A stretch of DNA of 64,000 nucleotides from Bacteroidales bacterium (lineage in GTDB: Bacteria; Bacteroidota; Bacteroidia; Bacteroidales; VadinHA17), in NCBI GenBank assembly GCA_003142255.1, contig PLLO01000011.1, positions 124,001 to 188,000 of the forward strand. The letters run 5' to 3'. Positions within the stretch are counted from its first letter, which is position 1. Every line of letters starts with the position of its first letter. The position numbers and the translations under genes were made by a program. Positions 17,270-26,656 of this stretch are shown here, piece after piece. The notes below the pieces were generated by a model. That model was not told the DNA's origin, did no database searches, and saw only the letters and a program-made list of their open reading frames with translations.

Positions 17270-19213
17270 ATGGCCCAGCATCATCCTGATATAAAAAAGC
17301 TCTCTTTAGCCGGACTGATAATAACGCTGGGTATTGTTTTCGGCGATCTCGGCACCAGCCCTCTTTATACAATGAGGGCAATAATAATCGGAGGAAGCAA
17401 GAATTTCAATGAGTTGCTTATATATGGAGGTCTCTCCTGTATCTTCTGGACCCTGACGCTTTCCACAACTATAAAATATGTACTTATTACCCTTCGGGCC
17501 GATAACAATGGTGAAGGAGGGATTTTTGCCCTTTTTGCGCTGATAAAGCAGAAATCTTCATGGCCTGCTATACTGACAATTATCGGAGGTGCCGCCCTGC
17601 TGGCCGACGGGGTATTAACACCATCAATAACAGTTACTTCGGCAGTTGAAGGATTAAAGTTGATTAATCCCGGCATACATGTGGTCCCGATTGTGCTTCT
17701 GATCCTTGCAATGCTGTTTTTCATTCAGCAGTTCGGAACCAATTTCGTCGGAAGTTCTTTCGGACCGATAATGCTCATCTGGTTTTCAACACTCGGCATA
17801 CTCGGGTTTTCTCAGCTGATTCTGCATCCAGGCATTCTGGCGGCTATCAACCCGGTCTATGCATATCGGTTTCTCGCACATTACCCGGGTGGCTTTATCC
17901 TGCTGGGAGCTGTCTTTCTTTGTACAACAGGTGCGGAAGCTCTCTATGCCGACCTTGGCCATTGCGGCAGGAAAAATATCCAGGCTGCCTGGATATTTGT
18001 CAAAGTAACATTGCTTCTTAACTATTTCGGGCAGGGTGCCTGGCTGATGATGCATATCGAAACAGGCGCTTATGTGAACCCGTTCTTTGAGATGATGCCG
18101 AGATGGTTTCTTATTCCCGGAGTAATCCTTGCAACATCTGCGGCTATCATTGCCAGCCAGGCAATCATAAGCGGCTCATTTACACTAATTAGCGAAGCTG
18201 TATCGCTCAACTTCTGGCCAAAGATCCGGATTCTTCACCCGACATATGTCAGGGGGCAGGTTTATCTTCCGACCATAAACTGGTTCCTCTGGATTGCAAC
18301 CAGCCTGGTTGTACTATTCTTCGGCGTATCGACAAATATGAATGCTGCCTATGGTCTGGCTATTACAATAACCGAAATTATGACCACCTTCCTCCTTTCA
18401 TTCTATCTGTTCCAGAAAGGATTGAATCACAGGCTTGTACTTACGCTTTTCATGACATACCTCACAATTGAGGGAAGCTTCCTGATTGCCAATCTTCACA
18501 AATTTACATCCGGTGGATGGCTCACATTTATTCTTGCATTTCTGTATTCACTGATAATGGTTAGCTGGTATTTCGGAAGGAAGATCAAAAACAGGTATAT
18601 TACTTTTGCCGATCTTGATAAATATCTTGATCTATTCAAAGATCTCAGCAGAGATGAATCGGTTCCGAGGCTTGCCACAAACCTGGTATATATTATAAGA
18701 GCAAACAGGCATGACCAGGTTGAATCAAAGGTTATATATTCAATTTTTCAGAAGCAGCCCAAGCGGGCCGATACTTACTGGCTCCTTCATGTTGACAGGG
18801 TCAATGAGCCCAATACATTTAAATATAATGTTACACAGATAATCCCTGATATACTTATAAGGGTTGATTTTCATATCGGATTCAAGGTTGAACCAAAGAT
18901 CAACCTCTATTTCAGGGAGGTGCTTGAAGACCTTCAGAATTCGGGGGAAATAAAGCTTCAAAGCAGCTATGAATCCCTGAAGATGCATGATTTTGAAGGC
19001 GACTTCAAATTTATTCTTATTGACAGGATAATGTCGCGCGATTTTAACCTTTCAAACTGGGAAAACTTCATTCTGTCGCTTAATAGCGTTGTCAGGAAAG
19101 TAAGCATTACAGATTTGCGTACTCTTAGCCTGGACACAACAAACACGATAATTGAAAAGGTACCTATTACAATAGATCAGCCCTTAAGTTACAGGATCAA
19201 GCGATTAGAGTAG
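17270..19213 (+). CDS. kup: Kup-type potassium uptake protein (copy 1)
   Basis: This is a KUP/HAK/KT-family K+ importer, probably K+/H+ symport, in the inner membrane. The 647-residue protein begins with the family motif GIVFGDLGTSPLYT (22-35), has about 12 hydrophobic segments to residue ~435, contains GGIFALFALI and GAEALYADLGHCG, and ends in a soluble C-terminal domain of ~200 residues. A second, closely related copy begins 58 bases downstream, so this is a tandem duplication. The C-terminal domain starts with a run of charged residues after the last membrane segment, which is usual for the family. Confidence 0.93.
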   Translation: MAQHHPDIKKLSLAGLIITLGIVFGDLGTSPLYTMRAIIIGGSKNFNELLIYGGLSCIFWTLTLSTTIKYVLITLRADNNGEGGIFALFALIKQKSSWPAILTIIGGAALLADGVLTPSITVTSAVEGLKLINPGIHVVPIVLLILAMLFFIQQFGTNFVGSSFGPIMLIWFSTLGILGFSQLILHPGILAAINPVYAYRFLAHYPGGFILLGAVFLCTTGAEALYADLGHCGRKNIQAAWIFVKVTLLLNYFGQGAWLMMHIETGAYVNPFFEMMPRWFLIPGVILATSAAIIASQAIISGSFTLISEAVSLNFWPKIRILHPTYVRGQVYLPTINWFLWIATSLVVLFFGVSTNMNAAYGLAITITEIMTTFLLSFYLFQKGLNHRLVLTLFMTYLTIEGSFLIANLHKFTSGGWLTFILAFLYSLIMVSWYFGRKIKNRYITFADLDKYLDLFKDLSRDESVPRLATNLVYIIRANRHDQVESKVIYSIFQKQPKRADTYWLLHVDRVNEPNTFKYNVTQIIPDILIRVDFHIGFKVEPKINLYFREVLEDLQNSGEIKLQSSYESLKMHDFEGDFKFILIDRIMSRDFNLSNWENFILSLNSVVRKVSITDLRTLSLDTTNTIIEKVPITIDQPLSYRIKRLE

Positions 19214-19239
19214 ACACTATAAGGATATTTTAAATTAAT

Positions 19240-19247
19240 TATCTTTG
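19240..19247 (+). promoter_or_regulatory. -7 promoter element of the second kup gene
   Basis: TATCTTTG lies in the 58-base gap between the two kup genes, 24 bases before the ATG, and fits the Bacteroidota element. No clear -33 TTG is seen. If active, it would allow the two transporters to be expressed separately. Confidence 0.45.
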
Positions 19248-19271
19248 CCGGCTTCAAAATATTAATCATCT

Positions 19272-21236
19272 ATGAATGTTGATTCAAAAATATTGAAATC
19301 AAGGGATCATCATTTTGATATTAGAAAACTCTCTCTGGCAGGGATAGTGGTTACTCTGGGCATTGTTTACGGTGACCTGGGTACCAGTCCGCTATATACT
19401 GTCAGGGCCATCATAGGAAGTGCAAAAACATTCAACGAACTTCTGATTTTCGGTTCCCTTTCATGTGTTTTCTGGACACTGACAATGCAGACCACCATAA
19501 AATATATCATTATCACATTGAGGGCCGATAATAAAGGCGAGGGAGGCATATTTGCCCTTTTTGCCCTGATAAAGAGAAAAAGCGTATGGGTTGCGATTCT
19601 TGCAATGATCGGCGGATGCGCGCTGCTTGCTGACGGAGTCATCACTCCAGCAATAACAGTTACGACATCAATTGAGGGATTGAGGCTGATAAATCCTGCC
19701 ATTACTGTAGTTCCGATCGTCCTTATTATTTTTGCTGTTCTTTTTTTCATGCAGCAGTTCGGAACTAACGTTGTAGGAGCTTCATTCGGACCCATAATGG
19801 TTATCTGGTTCCTTATGCTGGGAATCCTCGGTTTCTCCCAGATTATTCATTATCCGGCTATTCTTCATGCTTTTAACCCGGTCTATGCTATAAAATTTCT
19901 TACGCAATTCCCCGGTGGTTTTATTCTTCTCGGAGCAGTATTCCTTTGCACGACAGGTGCTGAAGCGCTTTATTCAGATATAGGACACTGCGGACGGGCA
20001 AATATTCGTGTTTCATGGATATTTGTCAAGATAACGCTGCTCCTTAATTACTTCGGACAGGGTGCATGGATAATGATGCACTATACTCCGGGTACTGAAG
20101 TACTTCCTTTCTTCGCCATAATGCCTAAGTGGTTCCTTTTAACAGGAATCCTTATCTCGACTGCTGCATCGATCATTGCAAGCCAGGCCCTTATCAGCGG
20201 TTCATTTACACTTATCAGCGAAGCAGTGTCACTTAATTTCTGGCCGCAGATAAAAATATCAAACCCGACATTTGTGAAGGGACAGGTTTACATTCCCTTC
20301 GTTAACTGGTCGCTGTGGATCATGTGCAGTCTTGTGGTTATTTTCTTCAGGGAATCATCAAATATGGAGGCAGCTTACGGGCTGGCCATAACTATAACAA
20401 TGATTATGACCACCTTACTACTGTCATACTATCTTAAACAAACCGGAGTCAAACGCTGGATACCTGTACTGGTAATGATAGTTTTTCTTTCTATTGAAGG
20501 AAGTTTTTTAATAGCTAATCTTCATAAATTCAAATACGGCGGATGGTTCACTCTTCTTCTTGCAGCTATATATTTCCTTTTGATGTATGGCTGGTATTTC
20601 GGACGAAAGATCAAGAACAGGCATATATCCTTCATCAACCTTGGAGATTATATTCAACTTTTCAAAGATCTCAGGAACGATAAAAGCGTACCCAAGCTTG
20701 CTACTAATCTGGTTTATATCATAAAAGCCAACAGGCAGGATCAGGTCGAGTCGAAAGTAATCTATTCCATTTTTGAGAAACAGCCCAAGAGAGCCGATGC
20801 CTACTGGCTGCTTCACATCGACAGGGTGGACGAGCCAAACAGGTTCGATTACAAGGTAAACCATATCATACCGGGAGTTCTGATAAGGGTTGATTTCCAT
20901 ATCGGTTTCAAGGTTGACCCGAAAATAAATCTCTATTTCAGGGAAGTGGTCGAAGATCTTGTTAAATCAGGGGAGATAAAGCTGGAAAGCAGCTTTGAAT
21001 CGATGAAGAAACATGGATTTCCCGGCGATTTCAAATTTGTTCTTCTCGACAGGATCATGCTGCGTGATTTTAAGCTATCAAATAGCGATAACTTCATTCT
21101 GGCAATAAGGAATATTGCAAGGCACCTCAGTATTCCCGAAGACAGGGCTCTGCAGCTTGACCCAACCAGCACTATCGTGGAAAAGATCCCCATCATCATT
21201 AACCAGCCTGTTGCCAGACGGATTACAAGGGAGTGA
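19272..21236 (+). CDS. kup: Kup-type potassium uptake protein (copy 2)
   Basis: This is a second KUP-family K+ transporter of 654 residues, with GIVYGDLGTSPLYT near residue 35, the same GGIFALFALIKRK and GAEALYSDIGHCG blocks, about 12 membrane segments and a soluble C-terminal domain. It is collinear with the first copy throughout and clearly the product of an old tandem duplication: long blocks match but differences are spread over the whole length. It has an N-terminal extension of about eight residues. Different affinity or regulation for the two copies is plausible but not visible in sequence. Confidence 0.93.
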   Translation: MNVDSKILKSRDHHFDIRKLSLAGIVVTLGIVYGDLGTSPLYTVRAIIGSAKTFNELLIFGSLSCVFWTLTMQTTIKYIIITLRADNKGEGGIFALFALIKRKSVWVAILAMIGGCALLADGVITPAITVTTSIEGLRLINPAITVVPIVLIIFAVLFFMQQFGTNVVGASFGPIMVIWFLMLGILGFSQIIHYPAILHAFNPVYAIKFLTQFPGGFILLGAVFLCTTGAEALYSDIGHCGRANIRVSWIFVKITLLLNYFGQGAWIMMHYTPGTEVLPFFAIMPKWFLLTGILISTAASIIASQALISGSFTLISEAVSLNFWPQIKISNPTFVKGQVYIPFVNWSLWIMCSLVVIFFRESSNMEAAYGLAITITMIMTTLLLSYYLKQTGVKRWIPVLVMIVFLSIEGSFLIANLHKFKYGGWFTLLLAAIYFLLMYGWYFGRKIKNRHISFINLGDYIQLFKDLRNDKSVPKLATNLVYIIKANRQDQVESKVIYSIFEKQPKRADAYWLLHIDRVDEPNRFDYKVNHIIPGVLIRVDFHIGFKVDPKINLYFREVVEDLVKSGEIKLESSFESMKKHGFPGDFKFVLLDRIMLRDFKLSNSDNFILAIRNIARHLSIPEDRALQLDPTSTIVEKIPIIINQPVARRITRE

Positions 21237-21301
21237 TAAATTACATTGGCATTTACCGGAGAATTCTCTATTTTTATAATCTCTATATTAACAATTGACC
21301 T

Positions 21302-22576
21302 ATGATAAATATCCCTAAAACGGATAAGAAGAGAATCATTATTGCCGGATGCGGATTTGCAGGACTGACACTGGCGAAAAAGCTTAAAAATTCAGGCTTG
21401 CAGGTCGTTATTCTTGATAAGCATAATTATCACCAGTTTCCTCCGCTCTTTTACCAGGTTGCATCGGCAGGACTCGAAGCATCGTCAATACTCTTCCCGA
21501 TACGGAAAATATTCCAGAATTATAAAGAATATTATATACGCAAGTGTGAAATAAAATCCGTTGATTCAGCTAAAAATCAGCTTATTACCTCTGCCGGTAC
21601 AGTCGATTACGATTATCTGGTTCTTGCCCTTGGTGCAACTAATTCATATTTTGGATCGAAGGAGATGGAGGATAACTCAAAAGGGATGAAGACCATTGCC
21701 GAAGTAATTGACCTGAGGAACACGATCCTGATGAACCTTGAAAATGCTCTCATATCGCCCGATCAGGATGAAAAAGAGAGGAACCTTAATATCGTGATTA
21801 TCGGTGGAGGCCCGTCAGGAGTTGAAATTGCAGGGGCACTTGCTGAGATGAATAACTATGTCATTCCCAAAGATTATCCGGAGCTGAAGGAAAGAAAAGC
21901 GAATATTTATCTTCTTGAGGGTGCTCCCCGGGTTTTGCATATGATGTCGGAAAAATCATCGGTAAAAGCGAAAAAATTTCTTGAAAAACTTGGTGTAAAG
22001 GTACTCACGAATACCCTTGCAACAGGATGCGATGATAAATGCGTTCTGACAAATGATGGCAATAAAATTTGTACATCCCTGATTATCTGGACGGCAGGGA
22101 TAAAAGGTATCAGGGTCGATGGCCTGTCGTCGGAGGTGTACAATAAAAACAGCAGGATAATTGTCGACAAGTATTGCAAGGTGAAGGGTTACGATAATAT
22201 TTTTGCACTCGGCGATATTACTTTCCTGACTGAAGAGAAGTTTCCTTCAGGTTACCCTCAGGTTGCGCAGGTCGCCATCCAGCAGGCGAAGCTTCTGGCC
22301 GGCAATCTGATAAGAGAGCAGAAAAACAAAATTCCGCTTGAATTCAGATATAAGGATCTGGGAATAATGGCAACCGTGGGAAGAAACCTTGCTGTCGTAG
22401 AACTGCCATATATAAGCTTCCAGGGAATATTTGGCTGGTTCGTATGGATGTTCATTCACCTTATGAGCATTGTGGGAGTCAGAAACAAACTGATTATTTT
22501 TATCAACTGGGCATGGAAGTATTTTACCTATGATCAGTCTCTCCGTCTGATTCTAAGACCCAAAGGATATTCCTAG
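21302..22576 (+). CDS. Type II NADH dehydrogenase-like FAD-dependent oxidoreductase
   Basis: This probable NDH-2 oxidises NADH and reduces quinone at the membrane surface without pumping protons. The 424-residue protein has an FAD-binding dinucleotide fold at about 12-40 (IIAGCGFAGLTLAKKL), a second NAD(P)H-binding fold near 160 (IIGGGPSGVEIAG), and the second FAD motif with FALGDI near 303. The C-terminal ~70 residues include an amphipathic or hydrophobic stretch (FGWFVWMFIHLMSIVG) suited to membrane association. It starts 65 bases after kup copy 2 and may be read through from it. Confidence 0.88.
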   Translation: MINIPKTDKKRIIIAGCGFAGLTLAKKLKNSGLQVVILDKHNYHQFPPLFYQVASAGLEASSILFPIRKIFQNYKEYYIRKCEIKSVDSAKNQLITSAGTVDYDYLVLALGATNSYFGSKEMEDNSKGMKTIAEVIDLRNTILMNLENALISPDQDEKERNLNIVIIGGGPSGVEIAGALAEMNNYVIPKDYPELKERKANIYLLEGAPRVLHMMSEKSSVKAKKFLEKLGVKVLTNTLATGCDDKCVLTNDGNKICTSLIIWTAGIKGIRVDGLSSEVYNKNSRIIVDKYCKVKGYDNIFALGDITFLTEEKFPSGYPQVAQVAIQQAKLLAGNLIREQKNKIPLEFRYKDLGIMATVGRNLAVVELPYISFQGIFGWFVWMFIHLMSIVGVRNKLIIFINWAWKYFTYDQSLRLILRPKGYS

Positions 22577-22633
22577 GATCGTAGTTCCGGAATTTTAATT
22601 AATAAGTGTAATATTGACACTAATAACCATACT

Positions 22634-24481
22634 ATGAAAAAATTAACCTGTTCGCTCTTCATTTTAATGCTTCTAATTCAATCTGTTTTTTCACAAAATG
22701 CCGGCTGGAAAATTGCCGGTAATAAAATAACAACCCAATGGTCAGCAAATGTTAATCCGCTGAATCCATTGCCTGAATATCCCCGTCCGCAAATGGTGAG
22801 GGACAACTGGAAGAGCCTGAATGGCTTGTGGGATTATTCAATCACAACTTCTGCAGAACAGATGCCGAATAGCTTTCAGGGAAAAATACTTGTTCCGTTT
22901 GCAGTTGAATCAGCCCTCTCCGGTATTGGTAAAAATGTTGGTCCGGATAATATATTGTGGTACAGAACAAAATTCACTCTTCCTTCAACATTCAGAAAAA
23001 AGAGTATACTCCTGCATTTCGAAGCTGTAGACTGGTCAACGGAGGTTTATCTTAACGGGACAAAGATAGGAACACACCAGGGCGGATACGATCCTTTTAC
23101 CTTTGATATAACCCAGCTCATCAAAGGCAGCGAACAGCTTCTCGAGCTGAAGGTCTCGGATCCTGTCGATAAAGGTCCGCAGCCGCGCGGCAAGCAGGTG
23201 CTTCAACCGGAAAGTATATGGTATACCTCGGTTACCGGAATATGGCGCAGCATATGGATTGAAGCCGTTCCTAAAACATATATTTCCTCGACAAAACAGG
23301 TTCCGGATATAGATAAAAAGATTCTTTCAATAGATGTAAAAGTGGAAAGTCCTGAAAAAGGAGATATTGTCCGAGTTTCAGCAAGTGACGGGGGAAAGAT
23401 GGTTTCTGAAAAAGAGGCCGCAGCCGGCGAAGGTATAGTTCTTCCGGTGAATGACCCAAAGCTCTGGTCGCCTGATTCTCCATTTCTGTATGATCTTACT
23501 GTATCCGTTATAAGAAAAGGGAAAGTGGCCGACGAGGTTAAAAGCTATTTCGCCATGCGCAAGATTTCACTTTTGCCGGATGCGAATGGAGTCCTCAGGA
23601 TGATGCTTAACAATAAGTTTGTATTTCAGTACGGACCTCTTGACCAGGGATGGTGGCCCGACGGATTATATACTGCCCCTACCGAAGAGGCGCTTCTATT
23701 TGATATCCAAAAGACTAAGGCAATGGGCTTCAACATGATAAGGAAGCATGTGAAAGTAGAGCCGGCCAGATGGTATTACGACTGCGATAAAACCGGAATA
23801 ATGGTATGGCAGGATATGCCAAGCGGTGATCTTGGTGGTGGACAGTGGGGCACAAACCCCGGATTGGAGGGAGGTATCGACAAAACAAGAACTGAGGCTT
23901 CTGAAAAGATCTACCGGACTGAGTGGAATGCGATTATTGATTATCTCTATAATTTCCCCTGCATTGTAGTCTGGGTGCCTTTCAATGAATCATGGGGCCA
24001 GTTCAAATCAGAGGAGATCACCAACTGGACTATCCATAAAGATCCGTCAAGGCTGGTGAACAGCGCAAGCGGAGGTAATTTTCATGGTGTCGGCCATATC
24101 CTGGATCTGCACAACTACCCGGGACCAGCAATGCCGAAAGCTGAAATATTCGGATCAAAGCAGGCAATTGTGCTTGGCGAATTCGGAGGGCTGGGACTTC
24201 CCCTTGAGAACCATACATGGGTTGAAAAGAACAACTGGGGGTACCAGTCATTCACTGATGCAGATGCATTATTCAAAACATACTCCGGATATCTTGACCG
24301 GATCGCCAATTACATTGGCAGGGGATTATCGGCTGCCATTTATACCCAGACAACAGACTGCGAGGTTGAATGCAACGGCTTAATGACATACGACAGGAAG
24401 GTGGTAAAAGTGCAGGAGGATAAATTGAAATCAGCTGCCCAGAAGCTCTATGATGCTTCTGCAAAAGTTGTTTTTAAATAA
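22634..24481 (+). CDS. Glycoside hydrolase family 2 protein
   Basis: This secreted glycosidase has 615 residues and a signal peptide (about 1-21, SVFSQ). An N-terminal sugar-binding jelly roll is followed by an immunoglobulin-like domain and a TIM barrel, the GH2 order. The likely acid/base is Glu452 in FNESWGQ and the likely nucleophile Glu516 in LGEFGG. It is shorter than LacZ and lacks the small-chain domain. GH2 covers beta-galactosidase, beta-glucuronidase, beta-mannosidase and others; I cannot choose among them. The next gene, a GH51 enzyme, suggests plant polysaccharide side chains as target. Confidence 0.88.
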   Translation: MKKLTCSLFILMLLIQSVFSQNAGWKIAGNKITTQWSANVNPLNPLPEYPRPQMVRDNWKSLNGLWDYSITTSAEQMPNSFQGKILVPFAVESALSGIGKNVGPDNILWYRTKFTLPSTFRKKSILLHFEAVDWSTEVYLNGTKIGTHQGGYDPFTFDITQLIKGSEQLLELKVSDPVDKGPQPRGKQVLQPESIWYTSVTGIWRSIWIEAVPKTYISSTKQVPDIDKKILSIDVKVESPEKGDIVRVSASDGGKMVSEKEAAAGEGIVLPVNDPKLWSPDSPFLYDLTVSVIRKGKVADEVKSYFAMRKISLLPDANGVLRMMLNNKFVFQYGPLDQGWWPDGLYTAPTEEALLFDIQKTKAMGFNMIRKHVKVEPARWYYDCDKTGIMVWQDMPSGDLGGGQWGTNPGLEGGIDKTRTEASEKIYRTEWNAIIDYLYNFPCIVVWVPFNESWGQFKSEEITNWTIHKDPSRLVNSASGGNFHGVGHILDLHNYPGPAMPKAEIFGSKQAIVLGEFGGLGLPLENHTWVEKNNWGYQSFTDADALFKTYSGYLDRIANYIGRGLSAAIYTQTTDCEVECNGLMTYDRKVVKVQEDKLKSAAQKLYDASAKVVFK

Positions 24482-24549
24482 TGATTAAAAATTCCGGATA
24501 ATAACAGCATCTTATTGATTATTAGAAAAGAAGTCACCCTCATCCCGAC

Positions 24550-24640
24550 CCCCGCCGAAGCGGGGCAGGCTTTCCCTCAGGGGGGAAGGTATACCAAGTT
24601 AAGCCTTTCCCCCTTGGGGGAAACAGGAATGGGGGTTAAA
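24550..24640 (+). repeat. GC-rich palindrome cluster between GH2 and GH51 genes
   Basis: It contains CCCCGC-cgaa-GCGGGG (24550-24565) and TTTCCCCC-tt-GGGGGAAA (24606-24623), followed by a G-rich tail (aatgggggtta). It belongs to the same dispersed family as 41555-41630 and 46341-46438. It lies 41 bases ahead of the GH51 start and may be a folded leader or simply a repeat. Confidence 0.6.
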
Positions 24641-24680
24641 AAAAATGAAAGTTCTTGCAATTTATCATAATAATAAAGTT

Positions 24681-26654
24681 ATGAAAAAGTATATTTTGTT
24701 AACCCTGCTTTTTTCTGCAGTTCTGGTTTCTAGTCTCAATGCGCAGCAGGTTACAGATATATCTGTTCTGGCCAATAAACCGGTTTGTGATATACAGGCC
24801 ACTATGTGGGGTGTCTTTTTTGAAGACATAAATTTTGCAGCCGACGGAGGCATTTATGCAGAGCTTATAAAGAACCGCTCTTTCGAGTTCACCCTTCCGC
24901 TTATGGGATGGGACGATGTAAGTCAGAATGGATCAGGCCGACTTTTACCAACATTCTATTCTCCCGGCGACGATTTAAATCCTCACTATCTTACTGTTGC
25001 CGTCGATGCTCCGAACGGAGCCTTCGGACTTGTAAATGAAGGTTTCAGGGGTATTGGCGTAAGGAGTGGCAATAGTTATAATTTTTCGGTAAATGCAAGA
25101 ATATCGGAAAGCTCAAAAATAAAGATGAAGGTCGATCTCATTGATCCCAGGGGAGAGGTGATCGGCAGCACTGAGATACCAGGCTTGAACACGAAATGGT
25201 CAAAATTTCAGTCACTTATAATTGCTTCACGAACAGAGCCTGAGGCCAGGCTGAGGATTCTCTTTTCGGGAGAAGGATCTGTTGACCTTGACATGGTTTC
25301 GCTCTTCCCGGCAGATACCTGGAAGAACAGACCGGGCGGATTAAGAAAAGATATCATGGAGAAGATCGCTGACCTGAAACCGGGTTTTGTAAGGTTTCCC
25401 GGAGGATGCATAGTTGAGGGGAGAAACCTCACAAACAGGTACCAGTGGAAGACCACAGTTGGGCCCGTCGAGGAGAGAAAGCTTATAATCAACCGCTGGA
25501 ACATGGAGATGCAAAATCACCAGGCTCCTGATTATTTTCAGAGCTTTGGAATGGGATTCTTTGAATATTTCCAGCTGGCTGAAGATATTGGAGCTGAGCC
25601 GCTTCCAATCATTAATTGCGGAATGTCGTGCCAGTTCAATGCCGGCGAGGTGGTGCCGATGACAGAGATTGACCAGTATATTCAGGATGCGCTTGACCTG
25701 ATTGAGTTTGCCAATGGTCCTGTAACTTCTACATGGGGCAAGGTGCGGGTTAACATGGGACACCCGGCACCCTTTAATCTGAAATTCATCGGAGTTGGCA
25801 ACGAACAGTGGGATGAACAATATATTGAAAGATACAGGGAATTTGAAAAGGTGCTGCACCAGAAACATCCTGAGATTAAGATAGTATCGGGAGCCGGACC
25901 AAGCCCAAACGGAAAATTATTTGACTATGCATGGAGCGAGTTGAAAAAGCTGAGCCCGGCCCTTATTGATGAGCACTATTATATGTCGCCCGACTGGTTC
26001 ATGAAAAACAGCACCAGGTATGATAATTATGACAGGAACGGGATAAAAGTTTTTGCAGGAGAATATGCGGCTCATTCAAGGGAAGCTGCAGCTCCGGAAT
26101 CACGAAATTCCTGGCTTAGCGCTCTTGCCGAAGCAGCTTTTATGACAGGGCTTGACAGGAATGCAGCAGTAGTTAACATGGCATCTTATGCTCCCCTGCT
26201 AGCACATGTCGGTGCATGGCAGTGGCGTCCTGACCTTATCTGGTTTGATAACCTGAACTGCATAGGAACGCCAAATTATTATGTCCAGAAGATATTCTCG
26301 ACTCATAAGGGAACGAAGGAGATACCTGTCCTTAATGCAGGTAAGCCTCTTACCGGAACCGACAGCCTCTATGCCAGCGCATCATCTGACGGGAGCACCG
26401 GTGAGCTTTATATTAAGCTGGTAAATAACTCTAAATCGGCAAAACCGATCAGAATAGCTCCTGAAGGATATTCGTTCCGGAAAGCAGGAGTGATCGAGAC
26501 CCTTAAATCAGCTGGTTTATATGATTATAATTCCATTGAGAAACCAGAACTGATTTATCCGGCTGAAAAGCAGATTTCAATGGATGGGAAGAAGCTGACG
26601 GTTAATCTTGATCCCTGGTCGGTGAATGTTATAGTACTGAAGTACAAAAAGTAA
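24681..26654 (+). CDS. Alpha-L-arabinofuranosidase, GH51
   Basis: The enzyme removes terminal alpha-L-arabinofuranosyl groups from arabinan or arabinoxylan. The ATG at 24681 is chosen because it opens a clean signal peptide (MKKYILLTLLFSAVLVSS, cut near LNAQQ), giving 657 residues; the upstream ATG at 24645 would bury it. After a carbohydrate-binding-like N-terminal region comes the TIM barrel with acid/base Glu375 (GVGNEQW) and nucleophile Glu461 (FAGEYAAHS), then a C-terminal beta domain. It ends two bases from the convergent gene at 26657. Confidence 0.9.
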   Translation: MKKYILLTLLFSAVLVSSLNAQQVTDISVLANKPVCDIQATMWGVFFEDINFAADGGIYAELIKNRSFEFTLPLMGWDDVSQNGSGRLLPTFYSPGDDLNPHYLTVAVDAPNGAFGLVNEGFRGIGVRSGNSYNFSVNARISESSKIKMKVDLIDPRGEVIGSTEIPGLNTKWSKFQSLIIASRTEPEARLRILFSGEGSVDLDMVSLFPADTWKNRPGGLRKDIMEKIADLKPGFVRFPGGCIVEGRNLTNRYQWKTTVGPVEERKLIINRWNMEMQNHQAPDYFQSFGMGFFEYFQLAEDIGAEPLPIINCGMSCQFNAGEVVPMTEIDQYIQDALDLIEFANGPVTSTWGKVRVNMGHPAPFNLKFIGVGNEQWDEQYIERYREFEKVLHQKHPEIKIVSGAGPSPNGKLFDYAWSELKKLSPALIDEHYYMSPDWFMKNSTRYDNYDRNGIKVFAGEYAAHSREAAAPESRNSWLSALAEAAFMTGLDRNAAVVNMASYAPLLAHVGAWQWRPDLIWFDNLNCIGTPNYYVQKIFSTHKGTKEIPVLNAGKPLTGTDSLYASASSDGSTGELYIKLVNNSKSAKPIRIAPEGYSFRKAGVIETLKSAGLYDYNSIEKPELIYPAEKQISMDGKKLTVNLDPWSVNVIVLKYKK

Positions 26655-26656
26655 TT

